The notes below the pieces were generated by a model. It searched no databases and was not told where the DNA came from. It saw only the letters and a list, made by a program, of their open reading frames with translations. The translations under genes and the position numbers were made by a program. This document shows positions 50,912 to 59,405 of a DNA stretch of 64,000 nucleotides, in pieces. The first letter of the stretch is position 1; each line of letters starts with the position of its first letter. Source of the DNA: Streptomyces sp. NBC_01241 (GTDB lineage: Bacteria > Actinomycetota > Actinomycetes > Streptomycetales > Streptomycetaceae); assembly GCF_041435435.1 (NCBI RefSeq), contig NZ_CP108494.1:7722501-7786500 (forward strand), given 5' to 3'.

Positions 50912-52770
50912 CGGGCACCCGGGGCAGACGGCGCGCGGACCAGCGGCAGGTTCTGTGGCGGTTCCGCGGCTACGGCCTGCTGTACCTAGGCATGCTCTGC
51001 CTCGGCCTGGGCCTGCGGATCTGCGAGATGGCCGCCGACCTCGCGGCGCCGTGGCCGATCGCCGCCGTGATCGACCGGGTTCTCGGCGTGGCCTCCGCAC
51101 ACAACCCGCTTGCCCACCTGATCGGCATCTTCGGCGCCGGAAAAGCGACGATGCTCGCCACCGCGGCCGGGGCGGTCATACTGACCGCCGCCGTCTCCGG
51201 CGCGTTCGACTACGCCGGCGACCGGGTGATGAACGGGGTCGGCGAACGAATGAGCGTGGCGATCCGCGCGGACGCCTACGGCCATCTGCAGCGGCTGCCG
51301 ATGAGCTATCACGACCGGCAGGCCGTGGGCGAGTCGACCAGCCGGATCATCACCGACTGCGCCCGTATCAAGGACAGCCTGGTCGCCCTGTTCGCGACGC
51401 TCCTCCCCGGCATGCTCTCGGTCGGCAGCTTCGCCATCGCACTGCTGTGGCTGGACTGGCGGTTCGGCCTGATAGGCATCGGCTGTATCCCGCTCGTCTA
51501 CGTGATCGGGGCGCACAACCGCAGGCTCGGCCACCAGACGGCACGCCGTGAACGCGAGGCCGAGGGCCGGCTTGCCGCACTGGTCACCGAAACCCTGCAC
51601 GGCATTCGCACGGTGCACTCCTTCGGCCGCCAGGACCTGCACGACCACCGCTTCGCAGCGGAGAGCGAGAGCGCGCTGCAGGCAGGGCTGGCCACGACCC
51701 GGGTACAGGCGCTCCGGGTGCCGTTGCTGGAGCTGGCGACGGCGGGCGGCATCGCGCTGCTGGTGTGGATCGGCGGATCGGGGGTGCTGAATCACTGGTG
51801 GAGCGTCGGCCAGCTGGTGGTCGCGGTCAGCTACCTCAACAGCATGGTCTCGCCAATCAAGTCGCTCTCCCGTCTCTCCGTCACCTTCGCCCAGGGCCAG
51901 GCCTCCGGCGAGCGCATCCTGGGCATCCTCGACGAGCCGCGCAGCCCGGCGCGGAGCGAGGCCGGGCTGCCCGTTCGAGCGGCCGGCCGGATCGACTTCC
52001 GGTGCGTCTCGATGGCCTACGGGTCCCGGCCCGCGCTGGGCGCCCTGGACCTGACCGTCCTGCCCGGCGAACGGGTCGCGTTGACCGGCCCGAACGGCGC
52101 CGGCAAGTCCACCTCACTTGCTCTGATCGCGGGCCTGTATCCGCCCACCCTCGGTTCGGTGGCGATCGACGGCCGTGCGACCACCGAGCTCCCGGAGCCC
52201 TGGCTGCACCGGCAGGTCTCGGTCGTACTCCAGGACACCTACCTGTTCCCCGGCACCCTGGCCGAGAACATCCGCTACGCGCGACCGGACGCCGGCGACG
52301 CCGATGTGGCCGTGGCGGCCCGGGCCGCGCTCGTCACCGACTTCGCGCAGCACCTTCCGGACGGTCTCGCCACCCGGGTCGGTGACCGCGGGACCGGCCT
52401 GTCGGGTGGCCAGCGCCAGCGGGTGGGCATTGCCCGCGCGCTGCTCGCCGACGCGCCCATCGTCCTGCTGGACGAACCGACGTCCGGCCTGGACGCCGAC
52501 GCCGAACTGCTGGTGATCGGTGCTCTGCGGCGGCTGGTCGCAAGCCGGACGGTGGTCATGACCACGCACCGCCCAGCACTGCTGGGCATGGCGACCCGCA
52601 CGGTCCGGCTCACTGCGACGCCGCCCACGTCAGGAGGCCGGAACGAAGTCCCGTGCCGGACGGCCGTCCGCGTCGTCGGCCAGGGGCGCGGCATCGGTGG
52701 CACCGCCCCCACCAGTCGCTCCACCAACGACCTCCCCGAGCCGCGGAAACCGGCCGGGGAGCCCCCGTAG
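50908..52770 (+). CDS. ABC exporter with fused membrane and ATPase domains
   Basis: 620 residues from GTG 50908, which overlaps the previous stop. Six membrane helices (residues about 20-310) precede an ATPase domain with Walker A LTGPNGAGKST, signature LSGGQRQRVGIARAL, Walker B IVLLDEPTSGLD and switch histidine MTTHRP. The TM-ATPase layout is that of type IV exporters of lipids, drugs or peptides. A poorly conserved C-terminal tail of about 60 residues follows. In this operon it may export the product or a peptide processed by the HExxH protein. Confidence 0.88.
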   Translation: MTGTRGRRRADQRQVLWRFRGYGLLYLGMLCLGLGLRICEMAADLAAPWPIAAVIDRVLGVASAHNPLAHLIGIFGAGKATMLATAAGAVILTAAVSGAFDYAGDRVMNGVGERMSVAIRADAYGHLQRLPMSYHDRQAVGESTSRIITDCARIKDSLVALFATLLPGMLSVGSFAIALLWLDWRFGLIGIGCIPLVYVIGAHNRRLGHQTARREREAEGRLAALVTETLHGIRTVHSFGRQDLHDHRFAAESESALQAGLATTRVQALRVPLLELATAGGIALLVWIGGSGVLNHWWSVGQLVVAVSYLNSMVSPIKSLSRLSVTFAQGQASGERILGILDEPRSPARSEAGLPVRAAGRIDFRCVSMAYGSRPALGALDLTVLPGERVALTGPNGAGKSTSLALIAGLYPPTLGSVAIDGRATTELPEPWLHRQVSVVLQDTYLFPGTLAENIRYARPDAGDADVAVAARAALVTDFAQHLPDGLATRVGDRGTGLSGGQRQRVGIARALLADAPIVLLDEPTSGLDADAELLVIGALRRLVASRTVVMTTHRPALLGMATRTVRLTATPPTSGGRNEVPCRTAVRVVGQGRGIGGTAPTSRSTNDLPEPRKPAGEPP

Positions 52771-53241
52771 CTCCGCTCGGCAACCGCTTCCTGCGCACCC
52801 AACAGCCGGGAGGGTGGCACGCCGCGGCTTCCCCGGCGTCGCGGTCGATCGACGCAGTGGATTCGGTTTCGAGAGCGTAGTACGCGCTACTGGTTCGCCC
52901 AGCGGCACCACCCGGTCCCTACCCGATGTGAGCCACCGAGTCCTCGGGTCACATGACCGGGGGTGCGTCGGACCGACAGGCGATCGGGGTTCCGGTGCGC
53001 ATGACGCCACCGGTGCGGGCGTCGGCTGACGGTGCAGCAGGTCTTCGGTCGGGTCGAAGTGCAGTGCTTGTCCGCCTTCGCCTGCGGTCCATTACGGACA
53101 CCGCGGAAAATCTCCTGACTCCAGGCGTACCGCTACCCGCCGTCACAGTGAAACAACGAAAACTTCGCTGTGGGATTCGTTTTGCTGAATGGAATTACTG
53201 TCCGCCCACCTAAAGTAACCCACCGGGTTGCGCCCCTTCAA
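52771..53241. other. Intergenic region before the copper-protein locus
   Basis: No gene is supported. A dyad ATGTGA...TCACAT (52926-52954) could form a terminator-like stem after the ABC gene. From about 53150 the sequence becomes less GC-rich (AAACAACGAAAACTTCGC), as expected for a promoter zone upstream of the cupredoxin gene. Confidence 0.45.
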
Positions 53242-53262
53242 ATACCCCCCCGGGGGGGGCAT
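53242..53262 (+). promoter_or_regulatory. CsoR-like copper operator
   Basis: ATACCCCCCC followed by GGGGGGGGCAT forms a GC-tract dyad like the boxes bound by the copper repressor CsoR in Streptomyces. It is 92 bases upstream of a type-1 copper protein gene. The right-hand end is imperfect (CAT rather than TAT). Confidence 0.5.
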
Positions 53263-53353
53263 GACCCGGTCGTCTGTCTGCCTGAAACAGGCCGATCCCG
53301 GATCGGTCTTGGATCACACCCGCCCGCGCGGCGAGGAATGCGTAGAAGGAACG

Positions 53354-53872
53354 ATGGCCATGAATGCGAACTCCTCTGTGCTGGTCCGGCGGTCGCGCAC
53401 GTGCCTGGCCGCTGTCGCCGTTGCCGGAGCACTGGGACTGCTCAGTGCGTGCGGCGGATCATCACAAACCAAACCATCGGGCGCACTGAGTCCCGGCACT
53501 GGCCAGACCCTGCCTGGAACGCCCGGTGTCTCCGGAACGGGCGGTACGGTCACCCCACCACCAAGCACGCCCTCGACCTCACCAACCGCCGGCCAATCGT
53601 CCGCTCCGGCGGCCGCCAACGCGGTGACGATCAAGAACTTTGCCTTCTCCCCGGCGAAACTGACGGTCAAGGCGGGCACGAAGGTGACCTGGACCAACAC
53701 CGACCCCGACACGCACACCGTCACCAGCAAACAAGGATCGGGCGGGCCGCTGAAGTCGAAAGGCCTGGCCACCAACGACACCTACAGCTACACCTTCACC
53801 AAACCCGGCACCTACGCCTACTACTGCACCATCCACCCGTTCATGACCGCCACCGTGGAGGTGACCCCATGA
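53354..53872 (+). CDS. Cupredoxin lipoprotein
   Basis: 172 residues from ATG 53354 with AGAAGGA. A lipoprotein signal (LAAVAVAGALGLLSACGG) gives a lipidated cysteine in LSAC. A Pro/Ser/Thr-rich linker of about 60 residues leads to a blue-copper domain with ligands in DTHTVTS and YYCTIHPFM. It is exported and anchored, probably carrying electrons outside the membrane. A nearly identical domain without the signal occurs at 41707. It overlaps the next gene as ATGA. Confidence 0.9.
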   Translation: MAMNANSSVLVRRSRTCLAAVAVAGALGLLSACGGSSQTKPSGALSPGTGQTLPGTPGVSGTGGTVTPPPSTPSTSPTAGQSSAPAAANAVTIKNFAFSPAKLTVKAGTKVTWTNTDPDTHTVTSKQGSGGPLKSKGLATNDTYSYTFTKPGTYAYYCTIHPFMTATVEVTP

Positions 53873-54819
53873 CCGAACCGACACACGACTCCCACGGCGA
53901 CGGCGAGCACGGTATGACCCGCCGACAGCTCATGCGGCACTCCGCCTGGTTCGGTGGCGCCGTCATCCTGACAGTCACCGGGGGAGAGGTGATCAGCCAC
54001 ATCCCCGGTTCGTCGGACCCCACCCCGGCAGGCAGCGCAGACCTGCGGTTCGTGCAGGTCTCCGACAGCCACATCGGCTTCCATGGCCCGCCCAACATGA
54101 ATGTCACCGGAACGTTCACCGCAGCGCTCAACCAGGTCAACTCACTCGGATTCCGCCCCGACTTCGTCATGCACAGCGGCGACCTGACACACCTTTCCAC
54201 CCCCGCCCAGTTCGACCAGGTCAAGCAGATGCTGTCGCAGCTGCGCACCGACCGGATCTTCACCGTTCCGGGCGAACACGACTCGATCGGGGACAACGGA
54301 CGCGCATATCGACAGGCTTTCGCCAAAAACACTCTCGGCGACGGCTGGTACAGCTTCGACACCCATGGTGTGCACTTCATCGCGCTGGTCAATACTCTGC
54401 ACCTTGAGCGACTCGGCCACCTGGGCAGCGATCAGATCGACTTCGTCCGCAAGGACATCGCCGGCCTGTCATCGGACACCCCGATCGTCGTCTTCAGCCA
54501 CATCCCGCTCTTCGCGATGTATCCGAAGTGGGGCTGGGGCACCGACGATGCGGTGAAGGTGCTGTCGATGCTGCGCCGTTTCTCCTCAGTCACGTGCCTC
54601 AACGGGCACGTCCACCAGCTGTTCACCAAGACCGAGGGAAACATCACCTTCCACTCGGCCGCCCCCACCTGCTACCCGTTTCCCAAACCCGGCCACGGCC
54701 CAGGCCCCATTCCACAGGTGCTGCCCGCCGGACGCCTCAAGGACGCACTCGGCATCCGCACCGTCAACTACCGGCAAGGCGGCCACGCACTGGCGGTCAA
54801 GGACGAGAAACTCACATGA
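53869..54819 (+). CDS. Tat-exported metallophosphoesterase
   Basis: 316 residues from ATG 53869. A Tat-type signal (MTRRQLMRHSAWFGGAVILTVTGG) precedes the calcineurin-like fold. Metal motifs are VSDSHIG, SGDLTH, GEHDSIG (Asn replaced by Glu in the usual GNHD), FSHIPLF and NGHVHQ. It should act outside the cytoplasm on phosphate esters. The Asn-to-Glu change in the third motif is unusual. It follows the cupredoxin and precedes a damaged membrane gene, all as overlapping frames. Confidence 0.88.
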   Translation: MTEPTHDSHGDGEHGMTRRQLMRHSAWFGGAVILTVTGGEVISHIPGSSDPTPAGSADLRFVQVSDSHIGFHGPPNMNVTGTFTAALNQVNSLGFRPDFVMHSGDLTHLSTPAQFDQVKQMLSQLRTDRIFTVPGEHDSIGDNGRAYRQAFAKNTLGDGWYSFDTHGVHFIALVNTLHLERLGHLGSDQIDFVRKDIAGLSSDTPIVVFSHIPLFAMYPKWGWGTDDAVKVLSMLRRFSSVTCLNGHVHQLFTKTEGNITFHSAAPTCYPFPKPGHGPGPIPQVLPAGRLKDALGIRTVNYRQGGHALAVKDEKLT

Positions 54820-54990
54820 ACCCCCGGAGCCTGCCCGCCCTCGCACTGCGCTTGGTGCTCGCCGCCACGCTCGCGGCAAGCTGATACATCCACGCCCAGC
54901 TCTACATCGACGGATACCGCTTCATCCACGTCATCGGCCCGTTGTTCCATCTGCAGGCCGCCGCCGCCTTCGCAGTTGCCGCCGCCGCAC
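54816..54990 (+). pseudogene. Damaged copy of the four-span membrane protein
   Basis: ATG 54816 overlaps the previous stop. RLVLAATLAAS is followed by a TGA at 54882-54884 where the intact copy (41958) has GGC. The frame then continues as YIHAQLYIDGYRFIHVIGPLFHLQAAAAFAVAAA, after which similarity ends. A premature stop plus truncation mark it as dead. Confidence 0.85.
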
Positions 54991-55520
54991 CACGACGAGA
55001 CCAGCCGAGTGCGACCCGGGCTCCGCACCACTGCACCGGACAGATGAACCAGACGCCGACGCGCCTCCCACACGGCGGACACCACCCGGCGCAGCGGCCC
55101 ACCCGCGGGCCGACAAGTGGCAGGCCGGCTACGAAGAGGGATGATGGACAGGGATCGTGCGCTTCATGCGCTCGCCGCGTGTCCGCGCGAACGGTAAAAT
55201 TTTTTAGGAAAGCGCACCTGGCTGAATTACTGGGCTCGAATTTCTTGCACGGGCCACGGGATGCGCGCAGTTTCGGGCTGGCGTGATTTTGTTACCCTGA
55301 GACGCGCCCTGACGGTTCGCGAGGCCGACACAATGGGTGGTCACGAGCGAGACCGTGCGTGTCGGTCTAAAACCTGAGCGGTTATCGAGGTTTTGTTTTC
55401 GATCGAAGGGCGGACACGTCGATCCCAGGGGACCCCTCGAGGTTTAAGTGCCGGCTGCCGCACTTCGCCACTCCACCTGTAGGGACAGCCGGGACATTCG
55501 ATCAGAAATGGGGCCTGCGC
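54991..55520 (+). promoter_or_regulatory. AT-rich leader of the 55.5-61 kb cluster
   Basis: No gene is supported in about 530 bases. Between 55190 and 55220 (TAAAATTTTTTAGGAAAG) and 55368-55404 the DNA is far richer in A and T than its surroundings. AAAACCT (55369-55375) and AGGTTTT (55388-55394) form a stem followed by GTTTTC, terminator-like. Promoter and attenuator roles are guesses. Confidence 0.45.
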
Positions 55521-57020
55521 ATGGGATGGCTCACCTTCGGCTACTTCATATCGTATGTTCCGTACGCCATGCTGGTGAAGGCACTGGCCAGCGGAGTGAC
55601 TCCGCTGTCGGGGAAGCCGGTCAACGGCTTTGAGTTGCTGCCCGCAGCCGTCCTCGGACAGCTCCTGGTGATGCCTGTGTTCGTAGCCCTGTCGGGTTGG
55701 TGGCGGCACATGCGACGGGGTGGGATCGGGGGGCGTCGGATTCCAGTGGCGGGTCGGGAAACGTTGGCATCCGGCTTCTTTGCTTCGCTCATTATCGGTG
55801 CTACCACGATGAACTACACCTTTTCCGGCGTCTCGATCCTCTTCATGCTGTTGTTGATGCGCGGGGGAGTTCTGGTTGTTTCCCCGTTGGTCGACAAGGC
55901 GCGCAAACGGCGGGTGACGGCATCTTCCTGGGTGGGGTTGTGCCTCAGCCTGATCGCGGTTTCAGTGGCACTCGGTGATGTGAACAGCTACCACCTCACG
56001 CTGGCTGCCGTGCTGAGCGTCCTGATCTATCTCGTCGGCTACATGGGCCGGTTCGAAATCATGAGCCGGGTGGCCAAGTCGGGAGTTCTCGCAACAGACC
56101 GCCGCTTCTTCGTGGAGGAGCATGTCGCCGCACCGGTTTGGCTGGCTCTGCTGCTGGCGGCAGGGGCACTGGCCGGGCAAGCGCAGTTGCGTGCGGGCTT
56201 CACCACATTCCTCGGTACCCCTGGCGCGTTGGCGGCGGCGGGCATAGGCGTGGCGTACGAGGTGCTGTTCGTCTTCGCTTCGCTGATCTACCTGGACCGG
56301 CGCGAGTACACCTGGGGCGTGCCGGCATGGGCGTTCGCCAGCCTGATGTCCGGTCTGGCCGCCTCCTTCTCGCTGGCGTGGGTGGCCGGGCTCCAAGCTC
56401 CGGGGGCCGCTCAGCTCCTCGCGCTCGTCTTCGGCGTCGGCGCGGCGGCGGCGCTGTCCTACCCGTCGGCCGTCACCTGGTGGCGGGTACGCGCCACCGG
56501 GGCGGTGTGCCGCGTGCTGTTCGTCTGCGGCGGGAACGCCTCCCGTTCGCCCATGGCCGAGGTCATCGCGTGGGCCCAGGCCGCGGAGGCGGGAGTCGCG
56601 TACGCCTTCCGGTTCTCCAGCGCGGGTGTTGCGACGACGCGGCCTGGGGACCCGATGGCTCCCGGCGCCATGTCCGCGCTCGCTGAGCTCGGACTGGACC
56701 GAGTGCCGGGCCGGGGGAATCCCCGGCTTCACCGAGCACGCCCGGTCACCCCTGAGCTCTGCCGGGACAGCTCCGTCATCTACTGCATGACCCGGGCCCA
56801 TCGACATGGGGTGATCGCCATGGCACCCGAGGCCGAGGGCCGCACCCTGTGTCTGGATCCGCGCTGTGACATCCCTAATCCGGAGGGGCAGTCCTCGGAG
56901 GTGTACGGCCGGTGCGCCAGGCACATCCAGCGGTCCGTCCGCGTGCGCCTGGACGAACTCCTTCGCTCCGACCTCTTCGCGGCGCACCGTCGAGCCGCAA
57001 TACCCGGATGTGGCAGGTGA
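55521..57020 (+). CDS. Fusion: EamA-like membrane transporter and low-molecular-weight tyrosine phosphatase
   Basis: 499 residues from ATG 55521. Residues 1-325 contain about ten hydrophobic helices arranged like a DMT/EamA-type permease (GYFISYVPYAMLVKAL, LLPAAVLGQLLVMPVFVAL, SGVSILFMLLLMRGGVLVV and others). From about residue 328 a LMW-PTP/Wzb-type domain follows, with the CX5R P-loop VLFVCGGNASRSPMAE and a catalytic-acid segment DPRCDIPNPEGQS. The fusion is unusual. The phosphatase should face the cytoplasm. Early codons are less GC-biased than neighbours. It overlaps the next frame by 13 bases. Confidence 0.82.
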   Translation: MGWLTFGYFISYVPYAMLVKALASGVTPLSGKPVNGFELLPAAVLGQLLVMPVFVALSGWWRHMRRGGIGGRRIPVAGRETLASGFFASLIIGATTMNYTFSGVSILFMLLLMRGGVLVVSPLVDKARKRRVTASSWVGLCLSLIAVSVALGDVNSYHLTLAAVLSVLIYLVGYMGRFEIMSRVAKSGVLATDRRFFVEEHVAAPVWLALLLAAGALAGQAQLRAGFTTFLGTPGALAAAGIGVAYEVLFVFASLIYLDRREYTWGVPAWAFASLMSGLAASFSLAWVAGLQAPGAAQLLALVFGVGAAAALSYPSAVTWWRVRATGAVCRVLFVCGGNASRSPMAEVIAWAQAAEAGVAYAFRFSSAGVATTRPGDPMAPGAMSALAELGLDRVPGRGNPRLHRARPVTPELCRDSSVIYCMTRAHRHGVIAMAPEAEGRTLCLDPRCDIPNPEGQSSEVYGRCARHIQRSVRVRLDELLRSDLFAAHRRAAIPGCGR

Positions 57021-57391
57021 ACGCGGTGATCGGCAGATTCCCGGAGGCGTTGGTGGACGCCCTGTGCGAGGCGTTCGACCGCGGTGATCGTCCCACGCCT
57101 GATTACGCCAACCGGCCGCCGTCGCTCGACGACGTCGTCGAACGCCGTGCCCGCGCCGCCAGGTCGGGAGCGCTGCCGGCCACGGGGGAAGCCGCCGCGG
57201 ACACCGCATCCGCACGGGCCCACTTCCGCGACGACCTGCGCTTCTACGGGCCGCCGACCGCCGGCTACGCGGATGTCCTGCGCCTGTGGCTGGGCATCGA
57301 CTCCGACCGTCCCATCGTATGCACCCCGGCTGTTAATCGGATCGTCCTGCCGCGGGCCCCTCTCGAGGAGTGCGTCCAATGGAGCGGCTGA
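57008..57391 (+). CDS. Unrecognised small protein of the 55.5-61 kb cluster
   Basis: 127 residues from ATG 57008, overlapping its neighbours on both sides. It is acidic and soluble: MWQVNAVIGRFPEALVD, then a segment rich in Arg/Asp/Ala and a C-terminal GYADVLRLWLGIDSDRPIVCT block. No domain or active-site motif is recognised. It sits between the transporter-phosphatase fusion and the AroD-AroE-like gene, and conservation of the overlaps suggests it belongs to the pathway. Confidence 0.6.
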   Translation: MWQVNAVIGRFPEALVDALCEAFDRGDRPTPDYANRPPSLDDVVERRARAARSGALPATGEAAADTASARAHFRDDLRFYGPPTAGYADVLRLWLGIDSDRPIVCTPAVNRIVLPRAPLEECVQWSG

Positions 57392-58989
57392 CGAGCAGGT
57401 GCGATGACGCCGTCACGCGGCGGGCTCATATCGTCGCAGTGGTCGCCCGACCTGAGGATCTCACCACGCCTTGCCTGCGCGGCCTCGCAGGGGTGGCCGA
57501 CGCGCTGGAGGTGCGTGCCGACCTGGTCGGCGACCCCGATCCCCACCGGCTGCGCCGACACTTCACCGGGCCGGTGACCTACAGCCTGCGCTCCTCGCGC
57601 CACGGCGGTCGCTCGACTGCCGGCCCGGTCGAACGCCGCACCCGGCTCCTGCGCGCGGCGGACCACTATGACGTGGTCGACATGGAGGCCGTGGACGACC
57701 TGGTCCCGGAACTGCTGGCGGGCATCCCCGCCCGGCAGCGGCGCGTCTCCTGGCACCAGCCCGAATCCGCACGCCCCGAGCGGAGCGCCGACCGCGGGGC
57801 CGGCGTGCTGGGGGCAGCCGCCGAGCTGCGGGAGCGGTTCGCCGCGATGGCCACCACTCCTGCGCTGCTGTACCTCCTCGTGCCGCAGTCGGGAACCCAG
57901 TACGGGTCGGCCGCGCCCCTGCTGCTCACCGGGCTCGGGCGCTCCGATGTGACGGCGTTCGCGTCCGGTCCGGCCGGCACCTGGACCCGGGTGCTGGCGC
58001 CGTGGCTGGGCGCGCCCCTCGCCTTCGGCCGGGCCGATGCCCCGGGGGCGGACGGAATGCCGAGCGTCGGCCAACTCCTGACTGACTACGGACTGCCCGC
58101 GCTGCCACCGATCAGTGCCCTGTTCGGCATTGCCGGCCATGCCCCGGGACGCTCGCTGTCACCGCGGCTGCACAATGCGGCGTTGCGGAAGTTGCAGTTG
58201 CCCGCGCTCTACCTGCCCTTCCAGGTGGACACGTTCCCCCGCTTCTGGCACTGGGCCAACGGCTTCGGGACGCTGGCCGGGCTGCCGCTACGCGGGCTGA
58301 CCGTGACCGCTCCCCACAAGCAGAGCGCGGTCGAAGAGGCCGACATCGTCGGCCCGCAGGCGCTGCGGTGCGGCGCGGCCAACGTTCTGTGGCTCGACGC
58401 CGGGCGCTGGCGGGCGGCCACCACCGACACCGCCGCTGCCCTGCACATCCTTGCCCGGGCCGGGGTCGACCCCAGCGGCCGCAGGGCCGCCGTCATAGGT
58501 TGCGGCAGCACCGGGCAGGCCGTCGCGCTGGCCCTGCTCCAGGCCGGAGCCCGGGTGACCCTGGTCAACCGGGGGCATGCGCGTGGCCGGGAAGCCTCCT
58601 CACGCCTCGGGGCTCCCTACGTACCGCTCTCCCGGTTCTCCCCGGCAGGACACGCTGTGCTCGTCCACGCCACACCCCTGGCGGAAAGGCAACCGTTTCC
58701 GGTTGCCGCCGTCGACCCGGACGCGGCGGTGTTGGAAATGGTCTACCGCGATCCTCCGACCGCGCTCATGAGCGCCACCCGCGCCCGCGGGCTGATCGGC
58801 ATCGACGGCTGGGACGTCCTGCTCGTCGAAGTGAGCGAACAGTTCCAGCTGTTGACAGGCCATCCGTTCCCCGATGCGCTGCCCCTGCGCTCCCTCGGCT
58901 TCAGCCAGGCCGAGCGCGCCGACGTCCACGGCCTCACCGAGCCGGGGGAATCGCCCCCGGCGCAACCCACGAGCGGAGAGCAACCATGA
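57379..58989 (+). CDS. AroD-AroE-like fusion (type I dehydroquinate dehydratase + shikimate dehydrogenase)
   Basis: 536 residues from ATG 57379 (CGAGGAG well placed; GTG 57370 less likely). The N-domain (1-230) resembles type I DHQ dehydratase: ALEVRADLVGD and VSWHQPES with the catalytic histidine. The Schiff-base lysine strand instead reads LLYLLVPQSG, with no lysine. The C-domain (about 245-530) has SDH motifs SLSPRLHNAAL, LTVTAPHKQ with catalytic lysine, TTDTAAA with the aspartate, and an NADP motif IGCGSTGQAVALALLQ. It probably works on a shikimate-like ring in a specialised pathway; the N-domain may be non-catalytic or altered. Confidence 0.82.
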   Translation: MERLTSRCDDAVTRRAHIVAVVARPEDLTTPCLRGLAGVADALEVRADLVGDPDPHRLRRHFTGPVTYSLRSSRHGGRSTAGPVERRTRLLRAADHYDVVDMEAVDDLVPELLAGIPARQRRVSWHQPESARPERSADRGAGVLGAAAELRERFAAMATTPALLYLLVPQSGTQYGSAAPLLLTGLGRSDVTAFASGPAGTWTRVLAPWLGAPLAFGRADAPGADGMPSVGQLLTDYGLPALPPISALFGIAGHAPGRSLSPRLHNAALRKLQLPALYLPFQVDTFPRFWHWANGFGTLAGLPLRGLTVTAPHKQSAVEEADIVGPQALRCGAANVLWLDAGRWRAATTDTAAALHILARAGVDPSGRRAAVIGCGSTGQAVALALLQAGARVTLVNRGHARGREASSRLGAPYVPLSRFSPAGHAVLVHATPLAERQPFPVAAVDPDAAVLEMVYRDPPTALMSATRARGLIGIDGWDVLLVEVSEQFQLLTGHPFPDALPLRSLGFSQAERADVHGLTEPGESPPAQPTSGEQP

Positions 58990-59405
58990 CGCCCCGGTCG
59001 GCCTCCCCCGCCGGACCGGACGCGCCGCGGCCGCCGGACGCCCCCGACGTCTCGGCGCTGCTGGGCGACTGGGTCAACACCGACCAGGACAGTTCGAAGG
59101 GCGCCCTACGGCTGAGCGTGACGTGGCACGAGAAGGGCCTGTTCGTCAGAGCTTTCGGCACCGGCAGCCCGCAGCCGCGCGACTGGGGTGAGGTGTCGGC
59201 GGTCGTGTACACCGCGCCAGGAACCCCATCGACCGCCTGGTCGTTCTCGGCGATCTACCACTTCGGCTCGCTGCGCACTGTCCTGTGCGCCTACCACAAG
59301 ACGGGCATCCTGGTGGCCACCACGAGCAGCATCTTCAGCGATGACGGCGGGGGAGCCGACCACTGGGCCCGCTCGTTCTTCCACAGGGCGGAGGGGCGGG
59401 CATGA
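58986..59405 (+). CDS. Small beta-rich protein, copy A
   Basis: 139 residues; ATG 58986 overlaps the previous stop. After a proline-rich N-terminus, LLGDWVNTDQDSSKGALRLSV starts a domain with alternating beta strands (GLFVRAFGTGSP, VVYTAPGTPS, TVLCAYHKTGILVATT). The spacing of WVN and the strand pattern recall lipocalin-like or avidin-like barrels, but I cannot assign a family. It is similar in plan to copy B directly downstream. Confidence 0.62.
   Translation: MTPRSASPAGPDAPRPPDAPDVSALLGDWVNTDQDSSKGALRLSVTWHEKGLFVRAFGTGSPQPRDWGEVSAVVYTAPGTPSTAWSFSAIYHFGSLRTVLCAYHKTGILVATTSSIFSDDGGGADHWARSFFHRAEGRA

Noticed and set aside
52953..53213. 86-codon frame upstream of the cupredoxin locus
   Set aside because: No ribosome-binding site, no recognisable domain, and it covers the likely promoter zone.
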